NCBI GenBank assembly: GCA_947650285.1
Contig: CANTFL010000174.1
Location: 1 to 64,000 of the forward strand
Reading direction: 5' to 3'
DNA from: Hyaloperonospora brassicae
Lineage: Eukaryota > Oomycota > Peronosporomycetes > Peronosporales > Peronosporaceae
Length of the DNA stretch: 64,000 nt
Of this stretch, positions 1 through 10,599 are shown one piece after another. The number at the start of each line of letters is the position of its first letter. The stretch's first letter is position 1. A program made the translations under genes and the position numbers. The notes below the pieces were generated by a model, which saw only the letters and a program-made list of their open reading frames with translations, was not told the origin of the DNA and did no database searches.

Positions 1-455
1 ATTCAAAGAGTCAACAGCTCCGAGAGCTGAGGTTTGGTTTAAAGAACCCGACTCAAAGAGTCAACAAGCTCAGAGAGCTTACTGTCCCTGTTTCAGATGG
101 ACCAAACGATTTAGAAAATCAAACGCACATAGTGCACAAGGAGTAGCTGCCTTAACAAGGCGTTACTACTTCTTTACGATCGCAAGACGCCTCAGAGAGG
201 CACGTGATCTCAGATTAAAATGGGAACTGAAATTTTGTTTCATCCTTTATCCTAAAAGAAGACCTTAGAACAAAGTAATTAACCTACTCGCTAATGTCCT
301 GAATAAACCTTTCATAAGATCCCGTAATCAATGGTTGACAGACATCATTCTTCAACAATTGATACTTGTGTTCTAATATTACTTAAAAAAGGATCCCATC
401 CCTTGTGTGTACCACACCTATTGTCTACTAGCGGTCGACGTGTAACCCCGTTATA
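1..455 (-). repeat. Left (3') LTR of E1, partial
   Basis: Matches 7130-7610 along its length, with the same order of short blocks: repeated GACTCaaaGAGTC and AGCTC/GAGCT hairpins, then the GCCTT/AAGGC and GCCTC/GAGGC hairpins. It ends in CCGTTATA where the right copy ends CCGTTACA. About 80 bp of the LTR lie left of the window, judged from the 535-bp right copy. Confidence 0.85.
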
Positions 456-474
456 CCCTCCCCTACCAGACTGA
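456..474 (-). other. Polypurine tract of E1
   Basis: On the minus strand this is a purine-rich run (GGTAGGGGAGGG) immediately before the LTR, where plus-strand DNA synthesis primes in LTR retrotransposons. Family D shows the related GGTGGGAGAGGG at the same place, after 42985. Confidence 0.6.
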
Positions 475-564
475 CGTTTTCACAAAACGTCAATCGAGTT
501 CTTTTCTCGAAGAGTACGGTGTGTCTGCGCTTCAACCTTCACGGTTGGCAAAACACAAATCACC

Positions 565-1866
565 ATGGCATCGCCACCCCATGAGTCCTTGACTCTCTCG
601 TCCTACCTTGGCATCGATGTGGATGTAGATTATGGTAGCGATACCGATATCCATTGTGAAGAGAGGACAATTTCCGACTCAACAGTGCAAGAGACAGCGC
701 CTCTTACTGCACCAACCCCATTTGCCGAGCGTGGCGAAGCCAACGCGCCATCGTCGCCGCATTTAACACCCTTCGTGGGCGATGCCATCATTACTAATTC
801 GCTCGATGGGCAACAACAGTTGGCTATCCAACGAAAGGAGAGCGCTCAGCGCCGTATGCAGCTTGCTGCAACGCTTAAGGGTCGTCGTGGCTATCTGTTC
901 ACGCCAATCAATGTCGAAGAGCGTATACGCCAAATGACAGGTCGTTCTTTGGCAACGTGAGCCATTGGCGCTGAGCCTACATCTTCTGATGAGGTGGCGA
1001 GTCGACAGGCACTTCTTGAGAGATACATGCAACCCCACTTGACGACTCAAAGTCAATACAAGTTTCAGACTTGACACGCAAGCACGGGGTGCACCGATTC
1101 CACCGATGAAGGGTAAATCCATCCTCCAATTTGCAGACGAGATCAGGATGAAAATAACAATGCTTTTGTTCGCTGGGTGCATCGGAAACGACACCTCAGC
1201 AGCGTGTTAGCTCTCATAGCAAGTGCCGATGTGGCAGATGTTCGTCTAGAACGAAAGCTTTGGTATGATTACGCCAACTTTAAGGCCAGAGGCCAATTGC
1301 GAACTCGCACACGCTATGCTCCAGCTGTGCCGATTGATGTTGGTGTTGGTCAAGCGGTGCCCAACTACCCACCTGCCTCCACCCCTATTGGTGAGAAGCG
1401 CTATTGGTCGAGGGATGACCCCTGCCACGATGTTCAAAAACATCAACGGCGTATGGGCAATACTGCCGAAGGGGTGTCTCATACTCCCACGAGTTCTACG
1501 ACTCCTGGTACCCTCGCCACTTCACCAGATACAGGTATTGACCCTGACGACGACGTCGTTTCAGGAGTCGCTCCACATGGAACTGGAGGTTTCCTTTCCC
1601 ATCGAGCAGCGTCGGAGTAGGTCGGTCTATCGAAGGATGAGCATGAAAAGTTGCTTCTTGAGCTGAGTGGTCTTCGTAAGACATTGGGTAAGACCCAGAG
1701 TGCGTTTGACGTTATGCCAGCCCGTGTCCAGGAGTTGGACCTAAGCCAAGCCTGGATGGAGGCTCAGCTTGACCTCCTGATACGGATTCAGCAACCGATG
1801 GCAAGGCCAACCTACCCGGCGCAAGCGTCTCAAAGTTCAAGTGGGACGGATCCCGATACGGCTTAA
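565..1866 (+). pseudogene. Antisense-strand ORF of E1 (relic)
   Basis: Three plus-strand open segments (565-960, 1177-1620, 1651-1866) lie in the position of the antisense ORF of family A, between the LTR and the pol chromodomain. The start has a good context (accATGg) and the N-terminus MASPPHESLTL is shared with the family D starts at 43094 and 51688. The last segment reads like a coiled coil (leucine-spaced, LLELSGLRKTLG and onwards), as does the family A protein. Stops and frameshifts break it. The function is unknown. It overlaps the minus-strand chromodomain at 1496-1684. It belongs to the element and is not a cellular gene. Confidence 0.6.
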
Positions 1867-3061
1867 GCAAGTCACCGTAGAACACGGGGTGTATGCGCTG
1901 TTTGCGCGGAAGGTTGAGCGTATACGCAAGATCCTTCTAAGCGACGACCGTGAATGGTCCAATGAAGCGCGGGCGCAACTTTGTCTTGAAGACAGCAGAC
2001 ACTACATTTGTAGGTAGGTTTTTAGCATTGAGTAGAACTTGGTCTCCGACCTCATAACGTTCAATACAACATCTGCCTTTAGCATCAGCTTGTTCCTTCT
2101 GTTTGTCTTGGCTACCAGCCAGTGCGTCACGCACATGTCGTAAGACATTTAATCGCGTTGCGAGAAACTCGCTTACCTGTTTTTGAATAGTAGCAGGGCT
2201 GATCTCAGCAAGCCGATCGGCAACTCCTACCCCACCAAGCCCTGAACCCCGCAGTGGTAGCGTTAACGGAACGCGGGGGTGTATGAGACAATTCACATTA
2301 AACGGTAAGTAGTCGGTGGAGGCATGCACGGCGTTATTCAACGCAAACTCAACGACAGGGAGAATCGAAATTCAACGCTTAGGCGTTTCAGCGCAATCAC
2401 TGCTAAAGATGTCACCAACGATGCGATTCACTCGCCCGGTTTGACCATCAGTCTGCGGATGATCCGCTGTGAACATGTCCGAACGTATGACGAGCACCTT
2501 GAGGATGGATTTTTAAAACTTCCCAGTGGAGCGAGAATTTCTACAAGAGACAATTGCCAATTCCAAACCGTGTTGTCGAAACACGCTATCGATAAACAGC
2601 GAATCTGTACCTTCACCATCAATGGTATTCGGCACCGCCGCTAAATGAGCCATCTTGCTCAATTGGCCAACGAAGACCACAATACCCGTAATACCTTACA
2701 AATCTTTCGGTAAACCGAAGAGGAAACCATGCTGATGGACTCCCAACACCTTTTGGGTAAAGGCAAACTAGCCAGCGGCGCGGCCGCGTGAGGTGAAGGA
2801 TTCACGTGGGTTGACACGTTTCACAGATACGCACATATCTGCTCACCCATTTGTATAGTTTGGGTCACCAATAGCATTGGCTAACAGAGCCGTAGGTCTT
2901 CTTACCACCAAAAAACACACTAAACGAAGTATCATGCGCCTCATAGAGGATCCGATACTTACACTCATCATCATGAGGGATGACGATGCAAGAGGCACCC
3001 TCCACATCCGTGCTATAGCACAACAGGCCTTGATCGATGGAACAATGATGTAGCCTCGCAC
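1496..3061 (-). pseudogene. E1 integrase and chromodomain (broken)
   Basis: 1937-2341 carries the integrase C-terminal part, from the NNAVHAST stretch that follows the catalytic core to the GPFTVVA SH3-like end. 1496-1684 carries a chromodomain (FHVERLLKRR, then YLVKWRGY). 2428-3061 holds further integrase core and zinc-binding remnants in shifted frames. Integrase joins element DNA to the host genome, and the chromodomain of chromoviruses is thought to direct insertion through histone marks. Several frameshifts separate the pieces. Confidence 0.75.
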
Positions 3062-3199
3062 GTACTCGTGCCGAGAATTCTATGTCCTAGTCCTTAAACT
3101 CCTTGCTCCCTTGAGCACGTAACAGAGCTACACATTGTTCATCCTTGGCAAATACCGTACGGATCAGGTCATTGACCGACGACAACAGAGTCGTAACAT

Positions 3200-4470
3200 G
3201 AGCAAGCTCATAGTCAGGCCTGCGTTACAAGGAATCAGCTAACGCATTCTTCTTGCCCGGCTTATACTTCACCTCGAAGTTATACTCGGCAAAGATTGAG
3301 AGCCAACGAGCCACACTTTGAGAGAGGGGAGGCGACTAGGTCTCAGTGCGTAGTGACGCATGATCTGTATAGATCACAAACGGCTTGGAGCCAAGAAGAT
3401 ATTTTCTGAATTTGAGGAGAGTATACTTCATTGCAAGTAGCTCTTTGTCATGAGCAGGAAAGTTATTTTCTGCAGTCTTCTAATGCCGGGACTCAAACGC
3501 AATGACGCGTTCCCGTCCTTTAGAATCTGTCTGTAACACGTCGCTGTCTATGGCAAAGTCAGATGCGTCACAGACGACACTAAAAGATCGATCAGTATCA
3601 GGCAAAGCCAAGGTTGGCGCATGAAGAAGACTCTCCTTTACTGCTTGAAAAGCATCATTCTTGGTGCTAGTCCAGCACCTTTCCACATCCTTTATAAAGA
3701 GATTTGATAAAGGACGAGCCATATCTGCTTAATTCGCACTGTACTTGTGTAAGTAATTGGCAAGACGAAGCCGTTTAAGTAAGTCCTTTTGGTTCATTGG
3801 AACCGGCCAATCACCTAATGTTTTTACCTTAGCGGGATCCGCTCTAATTCCTCGCTTACCAATTACGCACCCTAAAAAGGGAATTTCTTCTGCACCAAAT
3901 ATGCACTTAGACGCGTTAGCGTACAACTTATTCGTGCGCGTGCACTCGAGCACCGGTCGTAAATGGTCAATGTGACCGTCCACATCTGACCGACCGTTCA
4001 TAGCACGACTATGGAAAAAGATGTCGTCGAAGTACATCTGTGAATATCCTCGGTGAGGTCTGACCAATTGTGTCGCAAGACGATTGAATGTAGCCGGGGC
4101 ATATAATAAACCTTGCGGTATAACGAGCCACTCCCAGAGCATACCGCTTGGAGTGCTGACCGCTGTCAGAGAAATATCGCTTTCTCGCATCAGAAACTGG
4201 TAATAACCATCGACTCATTCAAGCGCACTGTACATTGTGCATCCCACCATATTGTTTTGAAGAACATCCTTCCTCGGAATTGGTGTCTGAGCCGGGATGG
4301 TGGCCGCATTAAGCGTAATGTAAGCATGAAAAATGCGCCACTTTCCATCGGGCATTTTGACACAGAAGGTTGGTGTGAGATGGGGAGATTTGCTCTCACG
4401 TACCATACCTGCCGCGTGATTTGCGCGAAAGAAGTCGTCAATGACGTCACACTGTTACTTTGATAGAGGC
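3200..4470 (-). pseudogene. E1 reverse transcriptase and RNase H (broken)
   Basis: 3729-4190 shows the RT core: TAVSTPSGMLWEWLVIPQG followed by the catalytic YFDD motif (MYFDDIFFHSRAM). 4190-4450 holds the upstream palm and fingers in two frames. 3480-3722 begins RNase H (VVCDASDFAI), and the YTDHASL motif lies further down in another frame near 3355-3400. Frames change several times, so no complete enzyme is encoded. Confidence 0.85.
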
Positions 4471-4530
4471 CCCTACCGAACTACGCAGTATTTAGTTCCA
4501 GGAACCAAGTCAATTTCATGACGTACACAT

Positions 4531-5312
4531 CTATCGGGAGGATAAGACGGACGGTGGGTTGTGACACACCACGTCCTGAAACTCATTTACCAAAGGATCG
4601 AACGTATCAAGAGGATCCTTAAGGATCGACGATCCACTACGGGCATCCAATGCCGCCTTTGTTTCCTCAAGGACAGACTCGTCCAATAACGAGGATGAGT
4701 TCAACTCAATATCCGACCGAATGACCACTAACTTGAACAATTATACTGCCTGCAAGGCTTGGCACAATTCGCCGTCAGACATTTCGTCTAGTTCAAAGAT
4801 AGTATCCAAGGATGGAAGAGTCTCAGGACTAATACTGCCATCAATCTGGCCAGTCAACTCATTGATTAGTGTATAAAGTGTATTATTACTATTGTCACTT
4901 CGTGACTTCTTAGACGTTGGGCGCTTAACAGTTGCCATCCTACGCTTAGATTGTTTCCTCAGAGAAACATTAAGCCTCCTAGTGGCCCGGAAAGTAGGGT
5001 CCCCGTGGCTATACGAGACATTATGTCTTGAACGACATCTCGTGAGGTGTTACGTAACTCGAACACTTCACCCAGTGGATTTACACGTACCACTTCACGT
5101 ACAGCATCCGGGTCTAGCCCGTAAAACTCTAGCTTCTCGCCAACAATGTTATGACCGACATTCAGTGAGGTTCCATCTCGGCCGCCCTCACTCGGTGAAA
5201 TTTCATGTGCCAATCCACTCACATCAGAGGAATTACATTCTTGATGTCTCGGCCCTAGGTCAACCATGCCTGCAGCATGCAGTGACTCAGTATCACAACG
5301 AGTATCAATCAA
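4531..5312 (-). pseudogene. E1 protease-RT linker remnants
   Basis: Two minus-strand pieces (4531-4938 and 4959-5312) of acidic, serine-rich sequence lie between protease and RT. Family A has a long linker in the same position (within 21445-22722). No enzymatic motif is visible. Confidence 0.5.
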
Positions 5313-5470
5313 CGGAGTATAACTCCCTTCCCATACGGTGAAAGAGCTCCTTTCAATATTGATGTCATTGACATTAAATTAATTAACTCTGACATACCAA
5401 TGTCCAGCAAATTGACATCTCTCGTCAATGGCTCGCGCCGATATCGCTTTTGTTGCCTAGCAAAGGTGGG

Positions 5471-5926
5471 CTATAGACTCTCCAAAGCTTCTCTCTGAAC
5501 ATTGCGCGTGGCGCTTAAGGTCTTAGACCTCCAATCAATCCATGGCTCATGGCGTTTAACCCAAGCCATACCCAGAATGAGATCATATCTCGAATCCAAA
5601 TCGAGTACAAGACAGCGTTCAATGCTGTCAAAGTCCAAAAACTTCACACCTAAGTTCAACGGAACTTTAGGCACCGTGGCGCGACTACCAGTCGCTAAAC
5701 GAACGGTAGTATAATCCCATTCATGCGCTTTGAGCGCTTCAGCGTATCGCTGAGTTTCCTCAAGGGAACGACGTCGAGCATAATTGCATGATGCTCCGGA
5801 TTCGATTAGGATCGAACAATGCTTCTCAAAGCCTTTAATCTTCGCCTCGTCGACTAACAAGCCAGGCTTGTATCCACGCTCTGTGCTGGTGGGCACAGAG
5901 CTCGGTGGGGCTAAGACCTGATTCAC
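5471..5926 (-). pseudogene. E1 aspartic protease fragment
   Basis: The 151-aa open frame has the retropepsin pattern: LIESGASCNYARR at the active-site position and DLILGMAWVKRHEPWIDW as the flap-distal conserved block. The usual D-(S/C/T)-G catalytic triad reads E-S-G here, so the catalytic aspartate is replaced. The protein would normally cut the Gag-Pol polyprotein. Family A copies read DCGA at this place. Confidence 0.7.
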
Positions 5927-5982
5927 TTTACCTCGTAAAAAAGAAACAGAACTCAGTTCTACCCCAGTAGGGCGCCCCGCAC

Positions 5983-6910
5983 CTACTGAGTGCCGACGTT
6001 TCCCCGTACCATACCAGGTTTCCGGTTGTGGCTGGGGTTTCGACCCATAGGAGTCGTTTGTTGCTTATGCAAAGGACAAGTGGGACTCAAGTGTTTAGTG
6101 CTTCCGCAAATAAAACAGCGTCTCAATTCTTGTCGTTGCTCTGCAACACGAAGCTCCGCTTCACCTTCATCTTCAGCATGGCTGAGACCCATCGGTTCTG
6201 GCTAACAGTAAGCCGAGGTCCTCGCAGAGGTTGCCCTCGCAAAGCTTGGGTTGTACCCATTCCAACCAAGTCTGGCCGACTTGAAGTTGTGCTTAGCATT
6301 TTGAGCGATGCTAACAGCCTCCCCAAAAGTATAGGGATGGGCCAGAAACACATCGGTCCTGGCAACGCCATTACGAAGACCTTCCATGAAGACAGTCACA
6401 TAGACTGTCTCAGAGAGAGGGTCAGACTGCATAGCAGCCATCAGATATCTCAACTCCTGGACATGGTCCGTTAGCTAATTCTTAACCGGACGGGTAGACA
6501 AGAAGCGTGAGCGCACGCGATAAACCTGGTTAGGCGGCGAGAAAACTCGCAATAGGTCTACCTTGAGCGAATCCCAAGTGGGAAACGCCAAGTCGACCGA
6601 CGTGCCACACGTCAGAGCCCACTATCTAGCTCTGGCATCGAGCTTGGAGATGGACAGCGAGATCCGCTGATACTCCAGTGAGATAAGCCCAGAGCTCATG
6701 GCCATCTGAATATTACGGATACAGAGGGTCAGGTTTTCCCCCCTCCTTCCCGGAGTAATATTTAACGTTCACCTTAAGGGGACGAGGCTTAGCCTCTTTA
6801 TTTGGCATCGCCACGTAGAGTGTTAGCATAGCCGACGCTACTTGGTTTTGAACCTGCCCTAACAGGGCCATTTTATACTGCATGAAGGTCTCGACTCGTA
6901 AATTGAGCAC
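5983..6910 (-). pseudogene. E1 gag with CCHC knuckle (broken)
   Basis: 5983-6192 contains an intact zinc knuckle, CFICGSTKHLSPTC (C-x2-C-x4-H-x4-C), the nucleic-acid-binding part of nucleocapsid. 6202-6453 and 6713-6910 carry parts of the retrotransposon gag capsid domain in different frames. The pieces are interrupted by stops. Confidence 0.7.
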
Positions 6911-7063
6911 ATCGGGACCTTGTGCAGCTAGAACCTCTACATTTTCTAGGCCTACGGCCGCGGTCAGCTTATCAACGCGACCTTTTGTGACTCAGAAAGG
7001 GGTGTGGATTGCAATATCCTCAAAGAGTATCAATGATACCGACTCATGCGTAGATCGACTACA

Positions 7064-7073
7064 AGTGCTACCA
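7064..7073 (-). other. Primer binding site of E1
   Basis: On the coding strand, TGGTAGCACT starts two bases after the 5' LTR. It ends-in with the universal tRNA CCA, and TGGTAGC matches the 3' end of initiator methionine tRNAs of other eukaryotes. The same sequence occurs in family A copy A2 (50712-50721), so it looks like a shared priming strategy. Confidence 0.6.
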
Positions 7074-7075
7074 AG

Positions 7076-7610
7076 TGTAGCGGAGCTACACCCATCCCTA
7101 AGTCAGAGGAAGACTTAACGCTCTTACGAGCAACTTTGGTTCTACGAACCCGACTCAAAGAGTCAACAGCTCCGAGAGCAAAAAGGTGGTTCAAAGAACC
7201 CGACTCAAAGAGTCACACAAGCTCAAAGAGCTTACGGTCCCTGTTCCAGGCGGACGAAACTATTCAAAGAATCAATCGCACCAAGTGCACGAAGAGTAGC
7301 TGCCTTAGCAAGGCGTTGCTACTTCCTTACGATCGCAAAACGCCTCAGAGAGGCACGTGTCTCTTGTTGATCATTATGGAAACTGAATTTTGTTTCTTCT
7401 TTTAACCTAAAAGAAAACCGTAGAACAAAGTAAATAACCTACTCACTTATGTCCTAAATAAACCTATTAAAAGATCTCGTAATCAATTGTTGACAGACAT
7501 CAGTCTTCAACTACTGATACTTGTGTTATAATATTACTTGAAAGGAGTTCCCATCCCTTGTGTGAACCACACCTATTGTCGACTACCAGTCGACGTGTAG
7601 TCCCGTTACA
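7076..7610 (-). repeat. Right (5') LTR of E1
   Basis: It begins TGTAGCGGAG, like the family D LTR at 42510, and ends CCCGTTACA, giving TG...CA termini. The length is 535 bp. It pairs with 1-455. Confidence 0.8.
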
Positions 7611-7809
7611 AGGGATTACAACTCTTGTAATCAAATACGCCATAACAAGGCACGTGTCGGATTAGGTCAAAGTGCAAGTGATGTTTATTTCCACTTTTTA
7701 ACACTAAGATGAATCCTGCCAATTTACTACATTTTAAGGCTTTGCCCTGTATTAAAGTAAAAATTGAAACATATCTTCGATGGATAAAACGGCACTGATG
7801 TTGGGGGAT

Positions 7810-8201
7810 TGTAACGGGGCACACCCTTGCGTGAACTTAACGCAAGAGTAATGTGCGCCCAACAGACGTACACGAGGCAAACGAGGAAGCATAGATAAGG
7901 TAAAAGCAGAACTGTTATATTAATATAATCAAGTCTTTAACCACTGTCTCTCTGTTTGACTTAGCTCAATTATACCAATCTAACTGAAAGTATGACGACG
8001 TCTCGTCACCACTCATTGCGCGCGTCTTGCGGCGATTGGTGGGTTGATATCATCAAGATATCAACCAATGAGCAGACTCTTTGGTCGACCCATCAATATC
8101 ACCACCATTGGTGATATTGTACAAAGAATATTTACGTTAATATTCTTTATTGTCATTATCTTTTAAATGACAATTTCCATGTAACGGGCTGCCCCGTTAC
8201 A
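7810..8201 (-). repeat. Solo LTR, family A, with TSD
   Basis: This 392-bp LTR runs from TGTAACGGGGCAC to CCCCGTTACA and is flanked on both sides by GGGAT (7805-7809 and 8202-8206), a perfect 5-bp target-site duplication. No internal domain follows, so the copy is a solo LTR left by LTR-LTR recombination. It fixes the exact ends and duplication size of family A. Like other family A LTRs it is a string of short hairpins. Confidence 0.92.
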
Positions 8202-8379
8202 GGGATGGTACGATGAATGGCACACGTACGTGTGCCATGGATGCTCAACCACAGTGTACCATTGACAGAACAAGTCCAAGCCAACGACTGAAGGTGACTT
8301 CTCGCGGCATGCTATCCTATCAACTCGACACGTGCTAGCTATAGTCGCGGCAGACGCGGAAGACCTGACGGAGTCGTTG

Positions 8380-8710
8380 CGGTTATTTGGCGCGAGTATA
8401 AAGAAAGAATTTGTGCTGCATGAACGCGGCGTATTTAATGTTTGGAGGCCGGGTGACAACTCTACATTGCAGTGGTGGCGTGTGGTACGAAGGAAAAGGT
8501 AAATTACGTGTAACAAAGAAGCTGTAACTTGAGCTGCAGCATTGTGGTGGACAAGAACACGCGGCCTGTGAGAATGGTCGGGTCCGTGATCATCCAGGAA
8601 GACCAGCCACAGAGTCTGATGTTGCGAAGTTCCGAGCAATACCAAAGACTCTACAGTAACTCGATGCACTGCCGTAAGAAACATTTTGCATCGCGATAAG
8701 TTACTAGTTT
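8380..8710 (+). pseudogene. Possible transposase N-terminal relic
   Basis: Plus-strand reading frames in this stretch contain pieces resembling the helix-turn-helix end of Tc1-type transposases (an IWREYKER-like helix, then GRVRDHPGRPAT). They are broken by several stops. The call rests on short motif resemblance only. Confidence 0.3.
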
Positions 8711-9336
8711 TGCCACGTCAACAACGTCGCGAGTCATGTAACCTGAGCTGTGTGTTGTACATCAAGTTGTCGCGACAAGCAGTTTTAGTCTAGTGCCACC
8801 TTACTTGAGTGAAGGAAGGAGGCGCATTGCGCACGTGGTTGCGACCCCCGCCTTGAATCCCATCCGAAGTGGGTCGCGCAGTCGATTGCTTCACGCAACA
8901 GGCTTACCTCTTCTTACTCGTGCTATCCAGGACACTACGACCAATGCATTTCGGCAATATGGTGCGCTCTGACACTTCATTCGACCGACGACGCCGATAA
9001 TCCGCACTTGAGTGACATCCTACTTTGTCTCGTTTACGCATGGCGACGTTGGGCGAAGTAGAGAGATGCAACCCGTGTTTTCCTTCTATGTTAGGCATTA
9101 TGCAAACAGACAGCGTCAAAAGAAATGTATTTTGTCGTAGCATTGCTAAGTGCGGCACGACGAAAGTCGAGCGTAAAACCAAAGTGACACCCATGTGTCT
9201 GACAACCCTCGATCAAATGTATTCGACATGAAAATACGTACCAGAAGCTGCATGCGCTGTGGGCGAATGGTAGAAATGCAGCGCACCCATCGCTCAAGTG
9301 TCAACGCCAAGCAGGGTCGGACGGTCGAAGGGCATC
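8711..9336. other. No gene recognised
   Basis: Only short open frames without recognisable domains are present. The stretch is the 3' flank of the effector gene at 9337-10365. Confidence 0.4.
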
Positions 9337-10365
9337 CTACTCGACCTTGGGGTTGCTGTCTTTGGGCGTCCCAGGTGTTCCAAGCGGGCTACCGGGAAGA
9401 GGTTCTGGCAGATTTACCGTCGGACTAGCTGCGGCCTCGGGTTTTTTCACCCGTGCAATTTTCAGGAAATCGCCTTCGTCTATCTTTGCGAGACGTTGAG
9501 CAAGCTCTGTAAATATCGTCTTGAATTCAGCGACGTCCTCGCTCTTGCTCACTTTCTGGAAATCCTCACTCGCTTTACGGACGTCCTCGTTGAATTTGTT
9601 GCGCCCCGCTTCGAACTTCGTCCACGCCAATTTAAACACAGTCCAAGCGTCCACTTGTTCGAATTGCTGCAGGCGGTAGAACTTGAGTTTGTTGAGGTCC
9701 TTGACGACGGCATTGACATTGGTCTCGATCAATTTATACTGCTCACTTCCGGCCACTTTTTTCAGGGCCGCCTCCAAGTCTTTCGGGGCTGTGCCGATGT
9801 ACTCCGTACCCCACTCATCGATGCGCTTCTGTGCCGAGTAGATTTCCTCGTACTTCAAGTAAGCTTCATGGTAGTGGTCACGGAGCGTTTTACCGTCGAC
9901 CTTGTGATCCTTAAGCGGTTTTAGGAGCCTATTAGAGAGAGGGTTCTTGAGCAACCAATTATAAAACTTATACCACCACTCGAGCGGCTTTGACAGGCGC
10001 TTGTAGTTCGTCTTGGCAAACTGAAGAGCGTGCGAGTTGAAGACCTGTTGCCCTGCCCACGCGTCCGCCGCGCCCAAACGCCAGCCTTTTGAAGCGATCT
10101 TTTCCGTGATCGGCGCCGCTGCTTCGGATATACGTGTAGAGTCGATTCTCTCCTCAGGGTTCAGATCCAGCGCCGAATCATCGTCGTCAAAAGACTCCCG
10201 CAGAAGCCTCTGCGTATCCGCGTCGTAGGCACCGCCGTCCGTCACGCGGGCCACAGGAGAGACGTCGGACTCGGGAAGAGCGTTCGCATTGACACCAGTC
10301 GGCATCGCATGACTGGAAGCGAAAACAGCGACGAGAACGGCAGCGGTTGAGTAGGCCAGACGCAT
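9337..10365 (-). CDS. Secreted RxLR-EER effector-like protein
   Basis: This is an intact single-exon ORF of 342 aa. Residues 1-20 form a signal peptide (basic MRLAY start, hydrophobic core, cleavage expected near SSHA). RLLR at 53-56 fits the RxLR motif, with an acidic run (DDDD, 60-63) and EER at 71-73. This is the leader layout of oomycete effectors that act inside host plant cells. The rest is largely helical, with tryptophan/tyrosine-rich stretches near residues 100-150 (EWWYKFYNWLL) that could belong to a WY-like helical fold, and a proline-rich tail. No enzymatic motif is seen and the host target cannot be inferred. The start is the first ATG of the ORF and directly precedes the signal peptide. 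It stands alone between repeats, typical of effector genes in gene-sparse regions. Confidence 0.85.
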   Translation of the reverse strand: MRLAYSTAAVLVAVFASSHAMPTGVNANALPESDVSPVARVTDGGAYDADTQRLLRESFDDDDSALDLNPEERIDSTRISEAAAPITEKIASKGWRLGAADAWAGQQVFNSHALQFAKTNYKRLSKPLEWWYKFYNWLLKNPLSNRLLKPLKDHKVDGKTLRDHYHEAYLKYEEIYSAQKRIDEWGTEYIGTAPKDLEAALKKVAGSEQYKLIETNVNAVVKDLNKLKFYRLQQFEQVDAWTVFKLAWTKFEAGRNKFNEDVRKASEDFQKVSKSEDVAEFKTIFTELAQRLAKIDEGDFLKIARVKKPEAAASPTVNLPEPLPGSPLGTPGTPKDSNPKVE

Positions 10366-10394
10366 GGTCTAGTTGGTCCAGTCGAAAACGCCGT

Positions 10395-10563
10395 GCGCAA
10401 GTGGTGGGGTGACCGTGATACGGTGGTAGTACTGGCAGCGGTGGAGGTGGCGGTGGTGGCAGCGACGGTGGTGGTGGCTGTGGTAGTGCTGGCAGCGGTG
10501 AAAGTGGAGGTGGTAGTGCTGGCAGCGGTGGAGGTGGCGGTGAGAGGTGGTGGTGGGGGGAGC
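10395..10563. repeat. GGTGG-rich minisatellite upstream of the effector
   Basis: Imperfect tandem units built on GGTGGTAGTGCTGGCAGC and GGTGGAGGTGGC occupy the first ~200 bp upstream of the effector start. The array is G-rich on the plus strand and C-rich on the effector strand. It lies where the core promoter and 5' UTR are expected. The valine/alanine-rich ORFs read from it are by-products of the repeat. Confidence 0.8.
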
Positions 10564-10599
10564 TGTCAAATTGTAAAGTGAGACTTGCGGAGCAGCACG

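Larger units (their letters stand above)
1..7610 (-). mobile_element. Ty3/gypsy chromodomain retrotransposon E1, decayed
   Basis: Direct repeats at 1-455 and 7076-7610 are the two LTRs; the left one is cut by the window start. Between them, minus-strand fragments appear in the order gag with CCHC knuckle, protease, reverse transcriptase, RNase H, integrase, chromodomain, which is the Ty3/gypsy (chromovirus-type) order. Every domain is split by stops or frameshifts, so the copy is not autonomous. A plus-strand coding relic lies between the left LTR and the chromodomain. The right LTR is preceded by a primer-binding-site-like sequence and the left LTR is followed by a polypurine tract on the coding strand. 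The target-site duplication cannot be tested because the left end is outside the window. Confidence 0.9.
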
